Source: Actinophytocola algeriensis (GTDB lineage Bacteria; Actinomycetota; Actinomycetes; Mycobacteriales; Pseudonocardiaceae). From it: a stretch of 64,000 nucleotides of DNA. Below are positions 51,455 to 60,380 of this stretch, piece by piece. Each line of letters opens with the position of its first letter. Within the stretch, counting starts at the first letter, position 1. The stretch covers positions 667,326 to 731,325 of the forward strand of contig NZ_JACHJQ010000003.1 of assembly GCF_014203735.1 (NCBI RefSeq), written 5' to 3'. Under the pieces are notes generated by a model that was not told the DNA's origin, did no database searches, and saw only the letters and a list, made by a program, of their open reading frames with translations. A program made the translations under genes and the position numbers.

Positions 51455-52110
51455 CACAGCTGATCGACCCTCAGTGCGGTGAATCCGGCGACCTGCGTCG
51501 GCACGCGCAGCAGCAGGTCGCCGTCGCTGCCGGAGCGGACCACCGACGTGGTGAGCGCGCGGGCGAACCCGTGCAGCGCGGCGGCCGGGCTGACCCCGCC
51601 GCGGCTCATGAACGCCTGGAACGTGCCGATCCGGCCGATGGTCGCGGCGTCCGCGTCGCCGATCCCGAACGCGATGATGTTGGGCCGCGCGGCCCAGTCC
51701 GGGTCGACGAGCCGCTCGTAGGCGCCTGGCCAGGCGGCCGGGTCGGTGGGGTGCCCGTCGGACAGGAAGAACACGGCGGGCCGGTACACCTGGTGCGCGT
51801 CGGCCTTCAGCGCGGCCACGTCGTCCTCGATGGTCTCGCGCAGCAGCGCGAACGCCGCACCGAAGTTCGTGCCGGCCTGCGTGGCAAGGCCGACCAGGTT
51901 CACGACGTCGCTCGGACTGCACAGCGGTTGTAACACTTCGGCGTTTCCAGCGAACCCGATGAGGCAGAACCTTGTCTTGTCGGCCACCACGGGATCGGTG
52001 CCGACGGCGGCGTGCAGCTGCGCCAACCCGTCGTTCAACGCGTCGAGGTGGTCGGTCATCGAGTACGACTGGTCGCACACCACGTAAAACGGCAGTATTT
52101 GTTCTGGCAT
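51454..52110 (-). CDS. TerY-like von Willebrand A domain protein
   Basis: A 218-aa single vWA domain with an intact metal-ion-dependent adhesion site: DQSYSM (DxSxS) near residue 13, the Thr in TQAGTNFG and the Asp of FFLSDGHPTD. TerY-type vWA proteins associate with PP2C and kinase partners in a phosphorylation switch. It is the first gene of the triad and is divergent from the SARP regulator 58 bp away. Confidence 0.85.
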   Translation of the reverse strand: MPEQILPFYVVCDQSYSMTDHLDALNDGLAQLHAAVGTDPVVADKTRFCLIGFAGNAEVLQPLCSPSDVVNLVGLATQAGTNFGAAFALLRETIEDDVAALKADAHQVYRPAVFFLSDGHPTDPAAWPGAYERLVDPDWAARPNIIAFGIGDADAATIGRIGTFQAFMSRGGVSPAAALHGFARALTTSVVRSGSDGDLLLRVPTQVAGFTALRVDQL

Positions 52111-52168
52111 TCTTGACCCTCCCGCCGGGGAGGATGACGAACGCACCCGCACCAGATCTGGATCAGAT

Positions 52169-55075
52169 ATGGACTTTCGGTTGTTCGGCCCGTTCGAGGT
52201 CTGGCACGACGGGGCCACGGTGGACCCAGGTGACCTCCAACAGCGCTACGTGCTGGTCATCCTGCTGCTCAACGCCAACCGGGCGGTGACCCGGGAATAC
52301 CTGCAGGAATACGTGTGGCGCGGACAGGAACAACCCCGTTCCGACCTGATCACGAGCTACATCGCCCGGCTGCGGAAAGTCTTCAAGGACAGCCCCGAGG
52401 TAGTGATAGACAAAACCCCGACGGGCTATCTGTTGCGCCTCGACGAGAACTTGATCGACGTCGTCCGCTTCCGCACGTTGTGCGCGCGGGCACGCACGGC
52501 GAACGACGCGGCGACCTTCCACGAGGCGCTGGACCTGTGGCGCGGCCGGTTCCTGTCCGACATGGACGTCGACCGGGTCGGCGGCCCCACGGTCATGCCG
52601 TCCGAGGAGGAACGCGTCGACGCGCTGGTCGACCTGGCCGAGCTGGAGCTGTCGGCCGGTCAGCACCGCCGGATCCGCGACCGCCTGCGCCCGGTGTGGG
52701 AGGAGGACCGCAGCCAGCAACGCATCGCGGCGGCCCTGATGCGGGCGCTGATCCAGTCGGGCGACCACGTGCGGGCGGTCGAGGTGTACCACCAGACCCG
52801 CGACGCGCTCGACGAGTACGGCATGGACGTGTCCCGTGAGCTGCGCGACACCATGCGCCGCGCCCAGTACGGCGACCGGCTCAGCTCACTGCCGATGCGG
52901 CAGAACAGGTTCACCGGCCGCGCCGACGAGCTGGCCTTCGTGGACTCGGTCGCCCGGTCCGCGGTGGAGGACGGCCCGTCGGTCCTGTGGATCTCCGGCA
53001 TGCCCGGCGTCGGCAAGACCGCGCTGGCGGTCAGCGCCGCGCACCGCCTCGGCGACGTGTTCCCGGACGGCCGCCTGTTCGTCGACCTGACCGGCTTCAC
53101 CCCGAACGTCGCCCCCGCGACCCCCGCCGCCGCGCTGGCGAGACTCCTCACCGACCTGGGCGTCCCGCCGGAAGCCATCCCGGAGAACACGGCGGCCCGC
53201 GCCGACCTCTACCGCTCGACGGTCGACGGCACCCGCACCCTCGTGGTCCTCGACAACGCGGCGTCCGAGGAGCAGGTCGAACCCCTGCTCGGCGGCACCC
53301 TCACGCTGATCACCAGCCGCGAACAGGGCGCGCTGATGGCCACCGAGCACATCCGCCTGGAACCCCTGCCCCCGCACGAGGCCGTCGAGCTGTTCCGCAA
53401 ACTGGTCACCGCGGAACGCGTGCACGGCCACGTGGACCAGATCCGCGAGGTGGTCGCCCTGTGTGGCCAGGTCCCGCTGCTGATCCACCTCGTCGCCGCC
53501 CAGTTCCAGCGCCACACCCGCTGGCCGCTGACCCACCTGCTGGACCTGCTGCGCGAGGTCCCGGCGGTCAGCCCGGACACGACGTTCCCGCACGCCGCGA
53601 CCATGGCCTGCACGGTGTCCTACGACCAGCTCACCGAGGAACAACAGACCCTGTTCCGGGTTTTCGCCCTGGCCCCCGGCGCTGACCTGTCGGCACCGGG
53701 GGCGGCCGCACTGATGGGGATCCGCAAGGCCCGTGGGCTGCTGGAGGACCTGCACCGCGTGAGCCTCCTGGAGGAGTCCGCCCCCGAACGCTTCCAGATG
53801 CTCGACCCCCTCCGCGACTACGTCCTCGCCGCCCACCCACCGGAAGACCCGGTCACCCCGGTGGACCGCCTGCTCGACTTCTACCTGGCCACCACCGCCG
53901 TCGCGGTGGCCACCGTGTTCCCGTTCGACCGCGACCGCCAGCCCGAGCCGACCGTGACCAGCCCGGTCGCGCTGTCGTTCCGCGACGGTGACTCGGCCAT
54001 GGACTGGCTCGACGACGAGCGGTACAACCTCGTGGCCGCGGTCAGCCACGCCGCCGCCCACGACCGGCCCGAGCACGCCTGGCGGCTCGCGGTCCTGCTG
54101 TGGCGGTACCTCTACGTCCGCGGTCACCTGCGCGAATGGACCGACACACTGCAGCGCGCCGCCGACGTCCTCGACGGCAACACCATGGGCCTCGCCAACG
54201 TGCGGCTGCGGCTGTCGGAGGCCAGGCGGAACTCCGGCGCGCTGACCGAGGCGCGTGCGCTCGCCGAGCAGGCGCTGCCCCTGTGGGTCGAGCTGCGCGA
54301 CGTGCGCGGTGAGGCCACCACGCTCGTCGCGATCGCGACCAACGCGTACATGATCGGCGACTTCCCGGCCGCCGCGGAACACCTGACCACCGCACTCGAC
54401 CGGTGGGAGAAGACCGGCGACGCCAGCGGTCACGCCCACGCACTCGACCTGTTCGGGCTCGTCAGCGAGCGCCGAGGCGACCTGATCGACGCCGAGCGCA
54501 AGCACCTGGCGGCGATCGAGCTGCTGCGCCGGATCGACCACCGGCCCGGTCTCGCGCACTCGCTCGACAACCTCGGTTACGTGCGCCAGCGCCTCGGCAG
54601 GCTCGACGACGCGCTGGCCCACCACACCGAGGCCCGCGAGCTGGCCGTCGAGCTGGGGGACCCGGGCGCCGAGGCGTACGCGCTCAACAACCTCGGCAAC
54701 ACCCACCGCCTGGCAGGCCGCTACGAGGAGGCGATGGCCTGCCAGCAGCAGGCGCGGAACCTCGCCGACCTCGTCGTCGACCCCAACCTGCGTACCCAGC
54801 TGTACCTCGACCGGGGCGAGACCGCCCGCGCGGTCGGTGACCACCAGGCCGCGCTGCACGCCTACCGCGCCGCGCTCGACCTGTCCGCGGGCATGGGGGA
54901 GCGGGTGCAACGCGCGCGGGCGACCCATCGCATCGCGGAGGTCCTGCACGACACCGGCCGCCACGACCCGGCCCACTGGCACGACGCGCTGAGCGAGTTC
55001 GCCGAACTGGGCCTGCCGGAAGCGGACGAGGTCCGGGCCGAGCTGGACAAACTGACCTGCGCCTGCGCCGGCTAA
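52169..55075 (+). CDS. AfsR/SARP-type regulator with NB-ARC and TPR domains
   Basis: A 968-aa signal-integrating regulator. Residues 1-~95 are an OmpR-like winged helix (LFGPFEVWHDG, SYIARLRKVF), and ~95-240 a bacterial transcriptional activation domain. An NB-ARC ATPase with Walker A GMPGVGKTA near 277 and LVVLDNA / LITSRE follows to ~550, then TPR repeats from ~690 to the end (LDNLGYVRQRLGRLDDALAHH, LNNLGNTHRLAGRYEEAMACQ). Such proteins activate secondary-metabolite or development genes. No biosynthetic cluster is visible here. Its stop overlaps that of the convergent XRE gene. Confidence 0.92.
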   Translation: MDFRLFGPFEVWHDGATVDPGDLQQRYVLVILLLNANRAVTREYLQEYVWRGQEQPRSDLITSYIARLRKVFKDSPEVVIDKTPTGYLLRLDENLIDVVRFRTLCARARTANDAATFHEALDLWRGRFLSDMDVDRVGGPTVMPSEEERVDALVDLAELELSAGQHRRIRDRLRPVWEEDRSQQRIAAALMRALIQSGDHVRAVEVYHQTRDALDEYGMDVSRELRDTMRRAQYGDRLSSLPMRQNRFTGRADELAFVDSVARSAVEDGPSVLWISGMPGVGKTALAVSAAHRLGDVFPDGRLFVDLTGFTPNVAPATPAAALARLLTDLGVPPEAIPENTAARADLYRSTVDGTRTLVVLDNAASEEQVEPLLGGTLTLITSREQGALMATEHIRLEPLPPHEAVELFRKLVTAERVHGHVDQIREVVALCGQVPLLIHLVAAQFQRHTRWPLTHLLDLLREVPAVSPDTTFPHAATMACTVSYDQLTEEQQTLFRVFALAPGADLSAPGAAALMGIRKARGLLEDLHRVSLLEESAPERFQMLDPLRDYVLAAHPPEDPVTPVDRLLDFYLATTAVAVATVFPFDRDRQPEPTVTSPVALSFRDGDSAMDWLDDERYNLVAAVSHAAAHDRPEHAWRLAVLLWRYLYVRGHLREWTDTLQRAADVLDGNTMGLANVRLRLSEARRNSGALTEARALAEQALPLWVELRDVRGEATTLVAIATNAYMIGDFPAAAEHLTTALDRWEKTGDASGHAHALDLFGLVSERRGDLIDAERKHLAAIELLRRIDHRPGLAHSLDNLGYVRQRLGRLDDALAHHTEARELAVELGDPGAEAYALNNLGNTHRLAGRYEEAMACQQQARNLADLVVDPNLRTQLYLDRGETARAVGDHQAALHAYRAALDLSAGMGERVQRARATHRIAEVLHDTGRHDPAHWHDALSEFAELGLPEADEVRAELDKLTCACAG

Positions 55076-56313
55076 CGCAGCAACGGGACCAGCTCGCCCT
55101 GCAGTTCGCTGACCGCGCGGTGCGTGTGCCAGCGGTTCAGGGTCCGGTTCAGCTCACGGAGATCGACCCGGATGGTCGCCGAGTCGACGAGCGCCACGTC
55201 CGCCAGCACCTCCCTGGCCGCCAGGCACGCCTGGTCGATCTCGCTGGTCAGGGCGTGGGCGAGGGCTCGCCGGACCCCGAACCGCGCCCTTGCGCGCCGC
55301 GCGGTCACCGGGATCACCGGCAGCTGCCGGTCGAGCAGTTCCGCCGCCTCCCTTGGTCTGCCGAGGTCGTGCAGGGCCCAGCCGCGGACCAGCGCGATGT
55401 CGTCGGGCACGGACGCCGGACCCAGCACCGGTGCCTCGGTCTGCTGGTGGGTGGACAGCAGTTCCGCTGCGCGGTCCAGCGCTACCTCGTAGCCGCGGAC
55501 GTCGCCCGCCAGCGCGTGGCCCTGCGCCTCGCACCGCGCGGCGAGCCCGAGGATGCGCGGCCCCGCCGCCGGGTTCTGCTGCGCCCGCCGGGCCAGCTCG
55601 ATCGTCCGCGCCGGGTCGTGCCGGTACAGCGCGACCTCCGCGTGCCGGAACCACGCGAAGCTCGCCAGGTGCGGGTCGTGGTCGGCGGCGTAGCCGACCG
55701 CGCGGTCGGTCCACCGCAACGCCTCGGCTTCGCGGCCTGCCTCCTGGCTCATCCAGCCCGCGTACTCGGCCACCCGCGCGGCGAGCAGCACCAGCTCGGA
55801 CCGCATGGGCTCCGGGTTGTCGAGCGCGAGGGTGCGCAAGGTGTGCAGGTGCGCGATCACCCCCGCGAGCACCAGCGACGGGCTCGCCATCGTGCCGAGC
55901 GCGCGGTGCTGGTCGAACGACGCACGGAGCACGGCGAACGTCCCGTCGTCGATGGCGGGCTTGGCCGAGCGGGTCATCGCGTAGCCGAGCAGCGCCCCCG
56001 CGCCAGCGAGGACCTGTCTGCGCGGCAGTTCCGCGTACCGCAGCGTGCCGTCCTCGTCCAGCTCGAGCACCCAGACGTCCTCGGGCGGCGGCGCCTCGAC
56101 GCGGCGTGGCTCGGCCCGCACCGCGGCGACGAGCGCGCCGCCCGTCCCCAGCTTGTCGTCACACTGCCTGGCGAAACCGAGGGCGGGCTTCGCGCGCCCG
56201 TTCTCGATCTTGCTGACCTGACCCTTGCTGTAGTTGGTCTGCCTTGCCAGCTCCGCGAGTGACATACCGGCCGCCAGCCGAAAAGTCCGCAACAATGTGC
56301 CGAACTCGGTCAC
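55072..56313 (-). CDS. XRE-type regulator with TPR-like C-terminal region
   Basis: A 413-aa protein. Residues 1-~60 are a Cro/C1 helix-turn-helix (LLRTFRLAAGMSLAELARQTNYSKGQVSKIENG). The remaining ~330 residues are helical repeats like those of quorum-type regulators (ALRWTDRAVGYAADHDPHLASFAWFRHAEVALYR, RTIELARRAQQNP). GTG 56313 has GGGAGG just upstream. Proteins of this layout often respond to small signalling peptides. A tiny secreted peptide gene lies 99 bp beyond its start, which makes peptide sensing worth testing. Confidence 0.85.
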   Translation of the reverse strand: MTEFGTLLRTFRLAAGMSLAELARQTNYSKGQVSKIENGRAKPALGFARQCDDKLGTGGALVAAVRAEPRRVEAPPPEDVWVLELDEDGTLRYAELPRRQVLAGAGALLGYAMTRSAKPAIDDGTFAVLRASFDQHRALGTMASPSLVLAGVIAHLHTLRTLALDNPEPMRSELVLLAARVAEYAGWMSQEAGREAEALRWTDRAVGYAADHDPHLASFAWFRHAEVALYRHDPARTIELARRAQQNPAAGPRILGLAARCEAQGHALAGDVRGYEVALDRAAELLSTHQQTEAPVLGPASVPDDIALVRGWALHDLGRPREAAELLDRQLPVIPVTARRARARFGVRRALAHALTSEIDQACLAAREVLADVALVDSATIRVDLRELNRTLNRWHTHRAVSELQGELVPLLR

Positions 56314-56412
56314 CGGTGCCTCCCCAGCTCTCCCGCCGAGTACACCACCGCGACGAAGTGGACGCAATGCCGTGCCGGCGCCGGTATTCCCTCCCGGCGC
56401 CGGCATTCCGGC

Positions 56413-56589
56413 TCAGTTGCTCCACGGGTGGCCGTTGGTGGTCACGGTCGTCGTCGGCGGCGGGGGCGGCGTCTCCTCGCCCGCGGACGCCGAGGTGGCG
56501 CCGAGGAAGGGGAGTGCGACCGCGATCGCCGCGGTGCCTGCCAGCAGTGCGATTCGCGTCGTGAAAACGGCAGCACGGGACTTCGACAT
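56413..56589 (-). CDS. 58-residue secreted peptide precursor
   Basis: A 58-aa precursor with a clear signal peptide (basic MSKSRAAVFTTR, hydrophobic IALLAGTAAIAVALPFLG, cleavage at SASA). This leaves a 22-residue mature peptide, GEETPPPPPTTTVTTNGHPW and two more residues, Pro/Thr-rich with no Cys. AAGGAGGAATC precedes ATG 56589. A perfect 13-bp inverted repeat lies ~80-115 bp upstream. The function is unknown; it could be a signalling or wall-associated peptide. The neighbouring XRE-TPR regulator is on the same strand downstream. Confidence 0.7.
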   Translation of the reverse strand: MSKSRAAVFTTRIALLAGTAAIAVALPFLGATSASAGEETPPPPPTTTVTTNGHPWSN

Positions 56590-56667
56590 GATTCCTCCTT
56601 GGATTTCTTCCGGCGCCGGATCGGCGCCTACCAAGAGAATTCATGACGCGATTCTGGACAACAATGA

Positions 56668-56703
56668 GTTTCCCGTTTCCGGATAAAGGAGGAAACGGGA
56701 AAC
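56668..56703. promoter_or_regulatory. Perfect 13-bp inverted repeat upstream of the secreted peptide gene
   Basis: GTTTCCCGTTTCC (56668-56680) and GGAAACGGGAAAC (56691-56703) are exact reverse complements with a 10-nt spacer. Each arm is itself a direct repeat of GTTTCC/GGAAAC. The motif is shared with 49763-49800. It lies between the peptide gene and the stop of the Nudix gene. Confidence 0.7.
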
Positions 56704-56708
56704 GCTTT

Positions 56709-57263
56709 CTAGAGGAGGCCGCGCACCTTTGCGGAAAGGACCGCGAACGTGCTGCCCGCGTGCGGGAGCTGCCCTTCGAGGGTCATCCCGACGAGCTGTC
56801 CCGCCGGGAACCAGTGCACCTCGAGGTCGGCCTCACCTGGCTCGAGGTCGTTCTCGCCGAGCGTCAGCCCGGTGGCGAGGAACGCGTGGTCGCGGTGGTT
56901 GCTGAGCGAGTCGGCGCAGTTGATGGCGCCGAGCCCCGTCCACCGCCGCGCGACCACCCCGGTCTCCTCGGCCAGCTCGCGGCGGGCCGCCGCCTCCGGG
57001 GTGTGGTCGCGCTGGTCGATCCGGCCGGCGGGCAGCCGCCACTGCGGCTCCTCGTGGGTGTAGATCCACTGCCGGGTGACCGCGACCTCGCGGCCGTCGT
57101 TGACGGCGAGGACGGTCACCGCGGGCGGCGCGAGCACGTGGTCGTAGTGCCCGACCGACCCGTCCGGCCTGCGGGTCTCGTCCCGGCGCACCTCGAACCA
57201 CCCCGACGCGAACTTCACGTCGGAGTTCAGCCGGGTCCAGCCGCCACCCCACTCGTCCACCAC
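56709..57263 (-). CDS. Nudix hydrolase
   Basis: A ~184-aa pyrophosphohydrolase. The Nudix box reads G-x5-D-x7-RELAEETGV (GRIDQRD ... RELAEETGV), with Asp in place of the first Glu. Flanking strands VTVLAVNDGREVAVTRQWIY and QWRLPAG suit an ADP-ribose- or NADH-type enzyme. GTG 57263 gives a typical start (VVDEWGGGWTRL); an ATG at 57305 would extend it by 14 residues. The leader lies in the 76-bp gap shared with the divergent pseudokinase gene. Confidence 0.82.
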   Translation of the reverse strand: MVDEWGGGWTRLNSDVKFASGWFEVRRDETRRPDGSVGHYDHVLAPPAVTVLAVNDGREVAVTRQWIYTHEEPQWRLPAGRIDQRDHTPEAAARRELAEETGVVARRWTGLGAINCADSLSNHRDHAFLATGLTLGENDLEPGEADLEVHWFPAGQLVGMTLEGQLPHAGSTFAVLSAKVRGLL

Positions 57264-57339
57264 GTGGGCAGTCAACCCTGACCTGGTAATCCACGTCCAA
57301 TACATGTCCCGTACGTGTCCACTGCCGACACTTCGGGGC

Positions 57340-57921
57340 ATGGCAACCCGACTTGCCGACAGCTACCGGTTGCTCCACCCGGCATGGGGCGACCGGTACG
57401 GCATGACACACATCGCCGCCGGGCCGCGTGGTGTGCCGGTCGCGGTCCGCGTCCTGACGTCGCGGCCGAGGGTGCGCCGCGCCGACGTCGACCTGCTCAC
57501 CGCTGTCCGGCACCCCAACCTGGCCACCGTGCGGGACGTACTCGTGGACGACCGCGTCGCGATCGCCGCCGACGCCGTGCTCGGCAGGACGCTGCGCCGC
57601 GCGCGGCTGACGGCCGACGAGCTGGTGCGGGTGGCGGACGGCGTCGCCGCCGGGCTGACCGCGCTCCACGAGCAGGGTGTGCGCCACCGCACGCTCAGCC
57701 CATCGACGGTCGTGCTGGACCACCGCGGCGAGGTCGTGCTCACCGACGTGGCCGTCGGCCACCTGCTCGACCTGCCGGGTTCGGCCGCCGAGGACTGGCA
57801 GGCGCTGGCCGACCTGCTGTCGACCGTCTGGCGGAACGCGCACGGCCGGTGGCGCCGCCCACCGCCCGAGCTGCGCGATGTGTGGGCGGACACCATGGCA
57901 AGGGCCCGCGATATGGGATAG
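57340..57921 (+). CDS. Small pseudokinase
   Basis: A 193-aa protein with protein-kinase architecture but without catalytic residues. VAVRVL stands where VAxKxL should be (Lys to Arg), HRTLSPSTVVLD replaces HRDLKPxNxLxD (catalytic Asp and Asn lost), and TDVAVG replaces DFG. ATG 57340 follows TTCGGGGC, a weak site. It ends 9 bp before the acetoacetyl-CoA synthetase gene, so the two may be co-transcribed. A role as an allosteric or scaffold protein is likely. Confidence 0.75.
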   Translation: MATRLADSYRLLHPAWGDRYGMTHIAAGPRGVPVAVRVLTSRPRVRRADVDLLTAVRHPNLATVRDVLVDDRVAIAADAVLGRTLRRARLTADELVRVADGVAAGLTALHEQGVRHRTLSPSTVVLDHRGEVVLTDVAVGHLLDLPGSAAEDWQALADLLSTVWRNAHGRWRRPPPELRDVWADTMARARDMG

Positions 57922-57930
57922 GAACGGGCC

Positions 57931-59871
57931 ATGACCGACAACCAGGCCACGTTGTTGTGGCGCCCGGACCCAGCCCGCGTCGAGGAGAGCAGGATGGCCG
58001 GGTTCCGCCGGTGGCTGGCGGCGGAGCGGGGCGTCGAGGTGGCCGGCTACCAGGAGCTGTGGGAGTGGTCCACGGATGACCTGGAGGCGTTCTGGGGAGC
58101 GGTGACCGAGTTCCTGGGGGTGCGGTTCCACACGCAGGCGGACCGGGTACTGGCGAAAGCCGACATGCCGGGCGCGCGGTGGTTCCCGGGCGCCACGCTC
58201 AACTACGCCGAGCAGGCCCTCGCCGCGGGCGCCGACGACGACGTGGCGATCGTCTTCGAACGCGAGGACGGCCTGTCCTCCCAGCTCACGTACGGCGAGC
58301 TGCGCGCCGAGGTCGCCGCGGCCCGCGCCGGCCTCGTGGCGGTCGGCGTCCAACGCGGCGACCGGGTGGTGGCACTGGCCCCGAACACCCCGCGCACGCT
58401 GGTGGCGTTCCTGGCGGCCGCCTCTCTCGGTGCCACGTGGTCGTCCTGCTCCCCGGACTTCGGTGTGCGCGCGGTGGCCGACCGCTTCACCCAGATCGAA
58501 CCGGCGGTCCTGTTCGCGGTGGACGGCTACAAGTACAACGGCCGAGCCTTCGACGTCCGCCCGACGATCGCCAAGCTCCAGGCCGAGATCCCGTCACTGC
58601 GCGCCACCGTGCTCATCGACTACCTCTCGGACGAGGCGACGGCCCCGGACACGATCCCGTGGCGCACGTTCGTCCACCCGGGCGCCGCTCCCGACTTCGA
58701 CCCCGTCCCGTTCGACCACCCGCTGTGGGTCCTGTACTCCAGCGGCACCACAGGTCTGCCGAAGGGCATCGTCCAAGGTCACGGCGGCATCGTGGTGGAA
58801 CACCTGAAGCAGCTGGCCCTGCACGCCGACTTCGGCCCCGGTGACCGCTTCTTCTGGTTCACCACCACCGGCTGGATGATGTGGAACTACCTGGTCTCAG
58901 GCTTGTTGGTGGGCGCCACGGTGGTGATGTACGACGGCAGCCCCGCCCACCCGGACCTGGACACCCTGTGGCGCCTCGCGGCCAAGCACCGCGTGACGTA
59001 CTTCGGCACCTCGGCCCCGTACATCCAGACCTGCCTGAAACAACACCTGAAGCCGGCGGCCGCACACGACCTCTCCGCGCTGCGGGCCCTGGGCTCGACA
59101 GGCGCCCCGCTGAGCCAGGAAGGCTTCCAGTGGATAGCCGACGAGCTGGGCAAGGACGTCCAGATCTGCTCGGTCTCGGGCGGCACGGACCTGTGCACGG
59201 CGTTCGTGGGCTCGGCCCCGGACGTCCCGGTCTGGCTGGGCGAGCTGTCCTGCCGCGCCCTGGGCGCGGCAGTGGAGTCCTGGTCACCGGACGGAAACCC
59301 GCTGGTAGACGAGGTAGGCGAGCTGGTCATCACCAAGCCGATGCCGTCCATGCCCCTGTACCTGTGGGGCGACACCGACGGCGCGAAGATGCACGACTCG
59401 TACTTCGAGCTGTACCCGGGCACCTGGCGCCACGGCGACTGGATCCGCATCACCCCACGCGGGTCGGCGGTCATCTACGGCCGCTCCGACTCGACCCTCA
59501 ACCGCGGCGGCGTACGCATGGGCACGAGCGAGTTCTACAGCGTCGTGGAGGGCTTCGAAGAGGTGGCGGACTCCCTGGTCATCGACACGTCGTCGGACGT
59601 CGAGGGCGAGCTGCTGTGCTTCGTGGTGCTGGCTCCCGGCGCGTCTCTGGACGTCGTGGAGCCACAGCTCAGGAAGGCCCTCCGCTCCGCACTGTCCCCC
59701 CGCCACGTCCCGGACCGGTTCGTGGTGGTCACCGAGGTCCCGAGGACCCTGAACGGCAAGAAGTGCGAGGTCCCGGTCAAGAAGATCCTGGCGGGGGTGG
59801 CGCCGGAGCGCGCGGTGAGCCGGGACGCGCTCGCCAACCCGGACTCACTGACCGCGTTCATCCCCAGGTAG
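57931..59871 (+). CDS. Acetoacetyl-CoA synthetase
   Basis: A 646-aa acyl-CoA synthetase (ANL superfamily) that activates acetoacetate with ATP and CoA. The AMP-binding motif YSSGTTGLPKG lies near residue 268, SGGTDLCTAF and YELYPGTW-like FELYPGTWRHGDW follow, and the C-terminal lysine is in RTLNGKKCEVPVKK. The N-terminal block LWRPDPARVEESRMAGFRRWL is diagnostic of acetoacetate-CoA ligases rather than acetyl-CoA synthetases. The length is normal (~650). Confidence 0.93.
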   Translation: MTDNQATLLWRPDPARVEESRMAGFRRWLAAERGVEVAGYQELWEWSTDDLEAFWGAVTEFLGVRFHTQADRVLAKADMPGARWFPGATLNYAEQALAAGADDDVAIVFEREDGLSSQLTYGELRAEVAAARAGLVAVGVQRGDRVVALAPNTPRTLVAFLAAASLGATWSSCSPDFGVRAVADRFTQIEPAVLFAVDGYKYNGRAFDVRPTIAKLQAEIPSLRATVLIDYLSDEATAPDTIPWRTFVHPGAAPDFDPVPFDHPLWVLYSSGTTGLPKGIVQGHGGIVVEHLKQLALHADFGPGDRFFWFTTTGWMMWNYLVSGLLVGATVVMYDGSPAHPDLDTLWRLAAKHRVTYFGTSAPYIQTCLKQHLKPAAAHDLSALRALGSTGAPLSQEGFQWIADELGKDVQICSVSGGTDLCTAFVGSAPDVPVWLGELSCRALGAAVESWSPDGNPLVDEVGELVITKPMPSMPLYLWGDTDGAKMHDSYFELYPGTWRHGDWIRITPRGSAVIYGRSDSTLNRGGVRMGTSEFYSVVEGFEEVADSLVIDTSSDVEGELLCFVVLAPGASLDVVEPQLRKALRSALSPRHVPDRFVVVTEVPRTLNGKKCEVPVKKILAGVAPERAVSRDALANPDSLTAFIPR

Positions 59872-59929
59872 CGACCCGGTTTGGAGCCCGCCGGGGGGTC
59901 TGTGTAAGGTATCGCCGAGCGGTACTCCG

Positions 59930-60016
59930 GGAGGCTTCGCCTAGTCTGGTCTATGGCGCCGCACTGCTAATGCGGTTGGGGGCAACCCCTCCCGGGTTCA
60001 AATCCCGGAGCCTCCG
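59930..60016 (+). tRNA. tRNA-Ser (anticodon GCT)
   Basis: 87 nt with acceptor GGAGGCT/AGCCTCC, G73, anticodon stem CCGCA/TGCGG with loop CTGCTAA, the long variable arm of serine tRNAs and T stem CCGGG/CCCGG. CCA is encoded (60017-60019). Confidence 0.93.
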
Positions 60017-60030
60017 CCACAACTGAACAT

Positions 60031-60103
60031 GCGCCCGTAGCTCAACGGATAGAGCATCTGACTACGGATCAGAAGGTTAGGGGTTCGAATCCCTTCGGGC
60101 GCG
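60031..60103 (+). tRNA. tRNA-Arg (anticodon ACG)
   Basis: 73 nt: acceptor GCGCCCG/CGGGCGC, D stem GCTC/GAGC, anticodon stem TCTGA/TCAGA with loop CTACGGA, T stem AGGGG/CCCTT (one G-U pair). It lies 14 bp after tRNA-Ser and looks like the housekeeping copy. Its 3' end is a common kind of integration site. Confidence 0.93.
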
Positions 60104-60127
60104 CTTATTGCCATGGTTGAGGCAATC

Positions 60128-60157
60128 GTGGGGCCGGTCTTCCAAGACCGGCCCCAC
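60128..60157 (+). terminator. Strong terminator after the tRNA pair
   Basis: Perfect 14-bp arms GTGGGGCCGGTCTT (60128-60141) and AAGACCGGCCCCAC (60144-60157), followed by ACTTTTG. The gap from here to 60380 shows nothing else that I can support. Confidence 0.9.
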
Positions 60158-60380
60158 ACTTTTGCCCGCATGGATCGGTGCGTTTCACCAACCAGAGCTT
60201 CCAGCCCGAGGAAGCTGCCTCGAACGGGTAATTCCGGCCGTCGTCATCCTGGCAGGGTCGGTATGGCTGTACGCGGGCTGCCTGAGCTCTGTTGCCGATG
60301 GGCCGAGCGTCATTGTCGGGCAGCCACGCCTCATGCGATTAGCCTGTCTGTAGCCGATCAACTCCCTGGGGGCTGCTGGC

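Noticed and set aside
60108-60353. An 81-codon frame after the tRNA pair
   Set aside because: It runs through the tRNA terminator, has no ribosome-binding site and has weak codon bias.
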